Of a DNA stretch of 64,000 nucleotides, positions 56,852 through 64,000 are shown in pieces (within the stretch, counting starts at the first letter, position 1; each line of letters opens with the position of its first letter). The notes beneath the pieces are model-generated. The model saw only the letters and a program-made list of their open reading frames with translations. It was not told the origin of the DNA and made no database searches. The position numbers were made by a program, and so were the translations under genes. The DNA comes from Calycina herbarum (Eukaryota; Ascomycota; Leotiomycetes; Helotiales; Pezizellaceae), in NCBI GenBank assembly GCA_001414485.1, contig LLEY01000072.1, positions 124,001 through 188,000 on the forward strand, written 5' to 3'.

Positions 56852-59589
56852 ACTTACGGGACTGGAAAAATTTTAAGCAACTCGAAAGTTAGATGAAGTG
56901 ACTTGTACGTTTGGCTTCGTTCGAGTCAAGTTGAATCGACTCATTTTTCTCAAATTGTCAAACTTTCATAAAAGACTCAGTGTACTAGCATATAGCTTCA
57001 TGTGTCTTGCTGTCTCTTATTAAGAGCAGATGCAAAAATGGCCTTCACCTTCTTCAGCCCGTTAAGCGAAATACCGTCCGTACATTTCGTCCGCCCATTC
57101 CGTCTCTATCCCTTTGGAGATTCAGTCTCGGTGAAGGAATAGGCAATGATTACCCACATTTCATGTTGCAGAAATATGTGTCAGCCATTGACGCCCCGTG
57201 GATCATGGGCAGAGTGAGAAGGGGAAATGAGGCTGAGCGTATCGGACTTGATAATATCCCTGAATAGGGGCTGAATGTGCAAACAATTGGAAAGCTTGCT
57301 ATAATCACCGACCATCTGTCACTTGGGGTCCCCTGTAGAGTGACCTTTTTTCCTATTTTGGCAGGGATGCAATATGCAAGTCATCATCCTGACGACCGCA
57401 TAGTTTTGGGGTTACTCAAGACACGAACTTCAACTGGAAAACACCCTAGGTATTTCAAATATGAATACGACGGGTGGTTGTCGTTACGCGTTCTGCAACA
57501 ACGTGGTATTTGTATTTCAAGCTGACTTTAGTCAAGCCGGGAGTAGTGTTGAGGTTGTTTCAAATATGTTCAAGAATCGCTATTTTGATGATCTGTTGTT
57601 AAGCAGATGCGGAGTTGCGGCGTAATACCCGGGTATATCCCAGAGTTATTGTCAATGTTTCCCCAGTTCTCTCTCACCAAGCATGCTGGAAGAAAATTGC
57701 GGAAGGCTACAATGCATTGCCGCGTAATGCTTTGACCCTTCGCACACAAGCTACGGAAATTCTAGTATAAATTCTCAAGTCCCTTTCCCGTGTAAGGGAG
57801 CAAAAAAGAGTCCCAGGCTTCCGATCAAACACCTCGAGACCCTCCTCCTATCTAGGTCCTCCTATCTAGGTAGTCAAAATTCTACTTTAAGCGAAGCAAA
57901 TTCAAGCAACAATGCCATCCAATACCTTATTTGAAAAAGCAAGCTCGAGTTACACTTCTAAGTATGTTCCAAATGAAACATTTTCTCTTTGCCCCCAACA
58001 CTAACCTCCTTCTTAGACATGATCATCACAAGGAAAACTCCAACAATCAACTCTCATATTCTCGAATCACATCATACCTTTCTGATACTATTCTATCGAA
58101 CCCAACATACAAACACAAGTCTGAGCAGGCAAGCGTTGAATATCACACGACACGCGCACAAGAACATATCCAAGCATATGACTCTGCTATCGGCTCAAAC
58201 GAGCATAAAAGGTGAAAACGGGAGGTAGGAAATATATATCAAATTTAGCCTTTGTAGCAAAGAATAACGATTTGCCATTAGTCAGTTGTCATGAGGCCAA
58301 AAGGACTAACAACAATGGGAAGGATTCAAGAAACTCTATTCGAATGTGAAAGAGAAAAGTGGGTGAAAGGCATTACACAAACTTGGAAAAGGCTCTGAAT
58401 ATGGCAGTAAAGAGAGTAAACAAACCACAAGACACAAGAGCGATGATGAGATACGTTAAAAATACGTTTCTTTTCACTTAACTTTTAACTCCTAAGTTTT
58501 TTTACTGCATGTCTTTTCCACGTATAAGTCTAAAGGCGGAGAAATGTATCTGATCCCGTTCTCGTTCCGCATGGAGCCTTTGGCGGTACTCTCACTTTTT
58601 GTGACCCGAAATAGTCTCGATTTTACGTGTCGAGGTCGAGGCTAAGCTCATTCCCCCCCTCTTTGGTCCTCCTCTCGACGAGACATATATCAGGCTCGCA
58701 GGAGACAAAAAGGCCCAATTTTTGACCGTACTGTAAGCCCTACGTAGTAAATCAGCAACAAATAATCTTGCAAATATAACAAAAATATGAGCAGATGCGC
58801 AAAGGCGTCGACATATAGACGCTGGCACTTCTCGTAGAGTGGAGTATGGTGTCACTTATTTTGTCTTTCGGGAGATCAGGTTTCCCAAGCGTAACAGCAT
58901 TCGTCAAACCACAATATACCAGACCATTTAGAAAAAATAGATCAAGCGAAGTAAATTTCAAATATCCAATCGCCTTTCATACGCTCATACGATTGATGAA
59001 ACTTTCCTGGATACTTGGGTACAATGTTATCTAACAGATATTATTCCTGGGAGATGATTTATACTTTTCATGGCAGTGAGCCCTGTAGGTAGAAGAAGAA
59101 GTTGAGACGGTGAGTGAGGTTCAAGTCAAGGGCCTCCCTAGGTAGGTAAAGGTCGTTCCTTCATCTCATGCTGGACCCACAACGTGACACACAAGGACTA
59201 CATAGTCGCAAGTTGCAACTTCTCTCTTACGCTTATGGATCGCCTTCAGTCGCTCCTTCCCTCTCAACAGGAGTTACTCTGGCCAACGCTCGAGCTCCCA
59301 CGAGAGTCAACCTCCCCTTCCCCGGTCCCAAGAGCGACAGAAAAATCTAATTAAGATGTATCCCTACCTAGTGACATTCAAAAAAGAACTTCAGCGAAAC
59401 ACAGAACCATATCTAGAAACTCAAAAAGTGTCGCAGAGGTCAGCCACAGCACAATAAAATCATCAGAACAAATACATTATCATTGAACATTATACTATTA
59501 CTCAGGAATTCCATACCCAATTCTTAGACTCCTTCAAACCCAAACTCCTCGCTATGCATTCGTACACATCATTAAAGCCCGGCCATTGG
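56852..59589. other. Long region without a supported intact gene
   Basis: At 57032 an ATGGCC in good context opens a short frame (A-F-T-F-F-S-P-L ... P-F-R-L-Y-P-F-G-D-S) that stops at 57136-57138; further frame-shifted pieces run to about 57530. This may be a decayed gene, but I cannot assemble it. A directly doubled TCCTCCTATCTAGG lies near 57844-57872. Other frames (57931-58228, 58592-58961, 59168-59350) have no convincing features. Confidence 0.4.
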
Positions 59590-60915
59590 CTACCGTGCTC
59601 CGGGTATGGTGAGGGTATAAGGTAATCGACCTTCTTCATTCGTCATGCTGAGCTTGATCACACTCCCTTGACTCATGGATCGTAAACTTTCGTTTGACGA
59701 ACCTGTGCTCGCATTATACGGTCTGCGACTTTGCGCAAAGCTGTTCACACTAGGGGACTTCGAAATGGTTCGTTTCTTGCTCCTGGGTGTGACAGGAGCT
59801 GTATTGAACTCCGGAGGCTTGGAGGAAACTGTTCCATTCGTTCTCACTCGCCGAGACGGAGCGGTACGGATTGTTCCCTCGCTTCCACTCCTGCTGCTTT
59901 CGCTATGTAACGATGCCAGTGATCGACTTCGTGGAGTAACAGGCGTAGGACTTGATGTAGCATCGTCATCAATATCGCTTTCCGACTCACTGTCGTATTC
60001 CAAGAGAACGGAAGGACTGAGCGCAACCATATTACGAAGAATTTCTGCAAATTGTTTCATTAGGTCTCGAAACTGATCCTCACTGAGAGCCCGTGTGCCA
60101 AATCTTGCATATTCGTATGCATCTAGAAACTCGGCCGCGGTAGATGGAGCCCTTATGATGTCGATGCGTGTGAGGTGGCCGATGTAATCTCGAAGACCCA
60201 TAGAAGCTGGCCTTTGTAATAATTGTACAGCCCTAATATCGGGCATTGGTGGCTCAGAGGCGGATTCGGGATCTATTGGTGCCAATGAAACTGCTCTCGC
60301 CTCAATAAGATGTGGTAATTCCAATAATACTGTGGTATATTGTAGATTTGGTAAATCAGGAGATGTTGGTGATGCCCATCCGTTATGTGTGATTTCACCC
60401 CAGACAGGCTGCGGCGGGGGAATAATGACGGTCTCTGGGAGGTTCTCGGGCTTCGTAGATCGCGTTCGAAAAAGTCCTGACCTTATCGGAGCAGCCATAG
60501 GGGACTGGGCGACCAAGTCTGGAGCGCCTGGCCTGGATACGACCGTAGCTGGTTGGGAAGAAACTCGCGGTCGAGAATCCCATGCAATGGCAGCGCTTCT
60601 GCTCAGACTTGCGACAATCATTTTCCGCACATTCTTGTTGACCTCCCCCTTCTCCACCGGTATCCATGTTTTCGGGATTGCGGCCAGGACGGTTCGATTC
60701 GTGTAGAGCCTCGAGGCATATATGAGGAGGGCGAGAACAACTGTGAGGAGATAGCATCCTGCGATCACAAAGATATTATAAAGTTGTTTGTTAACGTATG
60801 CTTGTCGTATGGCATCGGCAGGCGTGATTAGAAGGAGCGCGAACAGTACGATATTCAGGACGGCGAAGAATGAGGTGTAGAAGATGCGGAATAGCAAATG
60901 GACAGTCCTCGTCAT
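59590..60915 (-). CDS. dlt1: Dlt1-like membrane protein (defect at low temperature)
   Basis: 441 residues, ATG at 60915, no intron. Two N-terminal membrane helices (about residues 12-32, F-Y-T-S-F-F-A-V-L-N-I-V-L-F-A-L-L-L-I; and 47-67, I-F-V-I-A-G-C-Y-L-L-T-V-V-L-A-L-L-I-Y) lead into A-S-R-L-Y-T-N-R-T-V-L-A-A-I-P-K, the most conserved Dlt1 block. Further family features are A-I-A-W-D-S-R-P-R and, around residues 235-300, a helical region with L-R-D-Y-I-G-H-L-T-R-I-D and E-F-L-D-A-Y-E-Y-A-R-F-G. The last 140 residues are Ser-rich and disordered. The yeast relative is needed for growth at low temperature; the molecular role is unknown. Confidence 0.88.
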   Translation of the reverse strand: MTRTVHLLFRIFYTSFFAVLNIVLFALLLITPADAIRQAYVNKQLYNIFVIAGCYLLTVVLALLIYASRLYTNRTVLAAIPKTWIPVEKGEVNKNVRKMIVASLSRSAAIAWDSRPRVSSQPATVVSRPGAPDLVAQSPMAAPIRSGLFRTRSTKPENLPETVIIPPPQPVWGEITHNGWASPTSPDLPNLQYTTVLLELPHLIEARAVSLAPIDPESASEPPMPDIRAVQLLQRPASMGLRDYIGHLTRIDIIRAPSTAAEFLDAYEYARFGTRALSEDQFRDLMKQFAEILRNMVALSPSVLLEYDSESESDIDDDATSSPTPVTPRSRSLASLHSESSRSGSEGTIRTAPSRRVRTNGTVSSKPPEFNTAPVTPRSKKRTISKSPSVNSFAQSRRPYNASTGSSNESLRSMSQGSVIKLSMTNEEGRLPYTLTIPGAR

Positions 60916-61605
60916 CGTGGCCGTGGCAACATGGTCTGCGAGAGCTCAGAGCTCAAGCGGACAACGAAGCTATCAAGGGGCCTTCGTCATACGGAGTAGA
61001 TGGAGGCTGGTGAGGATATAGTTCGCGTGAGGACGTAGAAGGAGACAATGTTCGATATCGATGCGGTAGGGAGTGGTGGTGGTAAAGAGTAGTGGTGACG
61101 ATTGAAATTGCGATTAAAAGTTGTTGATCTCAGCCCTGATTGGTGGTGGAGCCTTAAAGCTCGACCCCTGTATATTGTAACGCTAAGCCTAAATAGGCGT
61201 TTTCACAACATAGCTTTTAGCAAGCTATTCTTGAAAATGGCAACATTGGCAAAATGGAATAAATAATACCTCGTGAGTAAAGAAAACTCACTTGAGCAAA
61301 AATTAGTCGAAGCGACCTATTTGGCTGGGCCGCAGGCATGGGGTCGTGTAAGTAAACGAAGAGGAGTCGCTCCTTCTCTCTCCACGACAAACGATGTGCG
61401 AACAATTTGGATTTTTTCTACATTTCAAATTTTTCCTCTTTATCATTTGGACTATATCACACCTCCACTCATTTCTTGCTTCATCTCCTACCATTTCTTC
61501 TATTTCAAGCACCCAACTAAAATTTTCTCCTTTTTCCTTTTTCCTTTTTCCTAATCTTTTAGCAGACTATTTGCAATTGTCCTACGAATAGCCGACATAA
61601 ACTTT

Positions 61606-61912
61606 TTAACAAGTAGGTAGTCCTTGATAACCTAGAAATAGCTCGTTTGCTTTTTCCAATTCTGTTTGTTCCCAGGTAACCTAGAAATAGCAGAGCATTT
61701 TTCTGATACCTGCACCCGAGTAGCCCAAGAATAGCAGAAGCTTTTTATAACAGCTATTCCTAGGTAATTTACGAATAGCTGTATCTTCTTTCAACACCTA
61801 TTCCCGGGTAGACTAGAAACAGCCTATTATTTTCTCCATAGCTATTTCTAGGTAGCCTAGAAAGAGCTGATGATTTTTCCATAGCTATTCGCTGGCACTC
61901 TACAAATAGCCA
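61606..61912. repeat. Degenerate tandem array of short palindromic units
   Basis: A core like CCTAGAAATAGC recurs seven times, near 61631, 61680, 61726, 61773, 61813, 61855 and 61897, spaced 39-53 bp apart. In several units it pairs with a preceding GCTATTCCTAGG or GCTATTTCTAGG to make a perfect or near-perfect hairpin, for example around 61753-61779 and 61840-61867. The T-rich linkers between units are similar too. No coding frame follows the period. Confidence 0.65.
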
Positions 61913-62305
61913 TAGTTTTTAACAAATTATTATACATCTCAATCAAGTGAGTGACTTGGATATATTCCAATACCTTTCTTTAGCTCCTTCTCGATTTTGT
62001 AGGGCGTTACAAACAATATCTAGAAGCCTATTTCCCCGAAAACAAGCGGGGGAAAATAATCTGCAAATGCGGCTAGCACAATGAAATACCAATAGATTCG
62101 TGAGTACTACTATCCATCCCCATCCATCTCCAACCATCCACCCCTAAAAAATAATTAAAACAACTTCCATTTTCCTACAAAAGAATTCCCACTCCAAATC
62201 CCATTCTCTTTTTGAAACGAAAAATTTGAACACCTCGCTAGCTATATACAAGAACAGCAACACAAGAATTTCCAACAGTAAACACCACCCTAGTCACTCA
62301 AACAA

Positions 62306-62330
62306 GACGAGACGAGACGAGACGAGACGA
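62306..62330. repeat. GACGA pentanucleotide microsatellite
   Basis: Five perfect copies of GACGA just after the stop of the cysteine-rich gene, so probably in its 3' untranslated region. Confidence 0.85.
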
Positions 62331-62346
62331 GAAAACAGAAAAATAC

Positions 62347-64000
62347 TCAAACAACACTAGGACCATAAACACCCCCAGGTCCAAACCCCTCAATCCACTC
62401 ACAAACACACCGTCCCTCCTCCTCATCCCAAACAGGTCTCTGCTCACTAATACAAAACATGCCCCTACACTCCCCCGCTCCACCCGTCGGCGTGGGCGTG
62501 GGCTTCGAAGTACTAGTCTTTGTCTTTGTCCAAGAACTACTAGTTTTCGTCACCGTGCTAGTCGAGAAAGTCGAAATCGTTGGCTCGGAAGTAGTCGTCG
62601 GTCTAGAAGTAATAGAAGTAGTCCCTCCCTCCCTACAAACACAACCATGTCCATCCGAGCTCCAAACCTCGGGTTCATTCGTACCAGGACAGCGAATCCA
62701 ATCCATGATTGTAACGTTGTAGCATGCTGGTATTGATTCTGGATCCGGTAGTGATGCTGAGGTAGGCATTGACACGAGTGAAAGAGTCGGGAGGTAAGGT
62801 TCTGTTGTTGTGATTGGTAGGAGTGAAGTCGGGAAAGAAGTAGGTAAAATCGTAGTCGAATTCCCAAAGATGGGTTCGCAAGAACAGCTATGTGTTTCGG
62901 CGTGGTTGACTAGGTGGAACCCCACGCTACAGTTCTTCCCAGCACATGGATCGTGTAACACCGTTCTCTCCTCGTCAGAAATCCTAGAATTTAGACTTGG
63001 CATTGCGGAAGGTCCAATGCCCGGGAGCCAGACACAAGAACACCTCTCTGTTTTCGGGTCGTAAACCACGTATTTCTCGCTGATACAAACCATCTTCGGA
63101 CATTGACTTGGTAACGGAGTTGGTATCCTCGTTTTCGTCGGTAATGCTCCAGATGAAGAGACTGTGCTGATCCCATCTTCTGAGTTATCAGTAAGTCTCG
63201 TCGGAGCGATCAAGTTCCCTCGCCGGTCGAAAAATGGAGGAAGCCATTCACAATAACAAAGTCCATTGCTCATGTTATAAATCGGTTCCTTCTCCGCCTC
63301 ACACATCGTCTCCCCACAAAGCGGTCTAGTCGGGACCGGTTCCATCCCAGTCCTCCACACACACTGACAAGATTGCGTCGTGGTGTTGAACATTGGGTAT
63401 TTCTCATCCAAACACATTATCTCCGAACAAGTCGGGACTTTCGATGGATCTTCTGGCGCAATGACATCTCGATCCTCAACCCCCACTGAAGGCGTTCCTT
63501 CCATCCCGGGGATGAGAACACAAGAACAGGTATTGGTTGTGGCATTGTATGTCGGTTCTCGCGTGACGAGACATACTAAACCAGGACAATCCTCGTCACA
63601 GGTACATTTATTGAGTTCCGGATGGAAAACGACATGTTTATGTGTCTTACATTTCATCTGCGGACAAGTAGCAGGAACAGGATTGAGGACCTCGCAAGAA
63701 CAGAGTTTCGTCGTTGGGTTATAAACCGGCCCTTTCGTTCCACCCGCGCAATATGTATCCTCACATTGCGGTTCCTCAGTCGTAGAATTTGGTTCACAAA
63801 CACAGTGTTGAGAATCCGGTATGTAAAGCGCATGATATCCAGACATACATCTGATAGTAGGACATGTTTCCGGGTCCGGATCCCGTTCACAAGAACAATT
63901 CTCCGTTTCAGGGTGGTAGAGAGGATGGAAACCAGCCGAGCATTTGATCGTAGGACAAACTGATGGTGATTGTCTTAATTCCAGATTCCTCACCTCCTCC
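62347..64000 (-). CDS. Cysteine-rich modular, probably secreted protein (5' end outside window)
   Basis: The frame is open to the window edge and has no ATG near it, so the gene continues upstream; about 551 codons are visible. It consists of some eleven modules with the plan C-x3-C, then 6-8 residues, P or H-x-(Y/F)-(N/D/H), a few residues, and C-x-C-(E/V)-W. Examples are C-P-T-I-K-C, C-P-Q-M-K-C, C-S-E-I-M-C, C-P-K-M-V-C and C-R-G-M-F-C as module openers. Module 10 (about 62650-62720) is degenerate. Ser/Thr/Pro linkers, longest before the last module, suggest O-glycosylation, and N-x-T/S sites are common. A secreted or wall-bound adhesive role is inference. No signal peptide can be checked. 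Confidence 0.72.
   Translation of the reverse strand, partial: EEVRNLELRQSPSVCPTIKCSAGFHPLYHPETENCSCERDPDPETCPTIRCMSGYHALYIPDSQHCVCEPNSTTEEPQCEDTYCAGGTKGPVYNPTTKLCSCEVLNPVPATCPQMKCKTHKHVVFHPELNKCTCDEDCPGLVCLVTREPTYNATTNTCSCVLIPGMEGTPSVGVEDRDVIAPEDPSKVPTCSEIMCLDEKYPMFNTTTQSCQCVWRTGMEPVPTRPLCGETMCEAEKEPIYNMSNGLCYCEWLPPFFDRRGNLIAPTRLTDNSEDGISTVSSSGALPTKTRIPTPLPSQCPKMVCISEKYVVYDPKTERCSCVWLPGIGPSAMPSLNSRISDEERTVLHDPCAGKNCSVGFHLVNHAETHSCSCEPIFGNSTTILPTSFPTSLLPITTTEPYLPTLSLVSMPTSASLPDPESIPACYNVTIMDWIRCPGTNEPEVWSSDGHGCVCREGGTTSITSRPTTTSEPTISTFSTSTVTKTSSSWTKTKTSTSKPTPTPTGGAGECRGMFCISEQRPVWDEEEGRCVCEWIEGFGPGGVYGPSVV

Larger units (their letters stand above)
60916..62346. other. Intergenic region with hairpin array and microsatellite
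   Basis: Upstream of dlt1 and downstream of the cysteine-rich gene. It has pyrimidine-rich tracts (61420-61560), the hairpin array at 61606-61912 and a GACGA repeat at 62306-62330 (separate entries). No gene is supported. Confidence 0.5.

Noticed and set aside
57931..58228. Overlapping frames of 94 and 79 codons.
   Set aside because: His/Asn/Thr-rich, without motif or splice support, and overlapping each other in different phases.
61606..61912. CRISPR array, because of regular short repeats.
   Set aside because: Units are degenerate and the spacers resemble each other, the setting is a fungal chromosome, and no associated genes are present.
1..64000. tRNA, rRNA or other structured RNA genes.
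   Set aside because: None was seen on reading both strands by eye; a covariance-model scan would be needed to exclude them fully.

Overview
The window looks like a chromosome segment of a filamentous ascomycete. The evidence is short introns (about 48-142 bp) with GTATGT/GTAAGT donors and CTAAC-type branch sites, recognisable Pezizomycotina genes (Mak11, Dlt1, an INSIG protein, a GT32 mannosyltransferase-like protein), and sharp alternation between balanced-composition gene blocks and very AT-rich transposon blocks. The transposon blocks are full of C-to-T and G-to-A changes that turn CAG, CAA and TGG codons into stops, the mark of repeat-induced point mutation (RIP). A leotiomycete (Helotiales) source is my inference from the overall look, not proven.

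Layout. (1) 1-18586 is one nest of transposons. A Fot1/pogo-like element (pieces 1-193, 14656-15292, 18501-18586) is split by gypsy element A (194-14655, target duplication GTTAA) and by a long-TIR Mutator-like element (15293-18500, 9-bp duplication). Element A is itself split by gypsy element B (2117-7992) and a second Fot1-like copy (8102-9962). (2) 18.6-36.2 kb is a gene block: a long disordered protein, Mak11, two unrecognised spliced genes, a GT32 protein, an INSIG protein, a single-pass membrane protein with a probable GC-AG intron, and a fructosamine-kinase-like protein. (3) 36.3-49.9 kb is a second AT-rich block with gypsy C (37002-42920, the best preserved), gypsy D (43552-49278) and remains of the retroelement that D entered. 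(4) 49.9-53.5 kb is a small island holding one intact 861-codon gene. (5) 53558-56843 is a hAT-type element (8-bp duplication) carrying a shrunken Fot1 element and three solo LTRs. (6) 56.9-64 kb is a second gene block with dlt1, an unusual array of short hairpins, and a cysteine-rich modular protein cut by the window end.

The most interesting object is the gene at 50390-52975. Its N-terminal half resembles the HtrL/YibB family (bacterial surface-glycan loci) and its C-terminal half is an amidoligase of the glutamate-cysteine-ligase-like type. It is unbroken although heavily mutated transposons lie on both sides. Two opposed enzymatic modules in one chain suggest an undescribed sugar/amide modification pathway. 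This is inference: neither substrate can be read from the sequence.

The host genes do not form one obvious pathway. INSIG (sterol/lipid control), GT32 and Dlt1 act at membranes or in the secretory route; Mak11 acts in 60S ribosome assembly. Transposon boundaries are supported by terminal repeats and matching target-site duplications read by eye, so they are among the firmest calls here.
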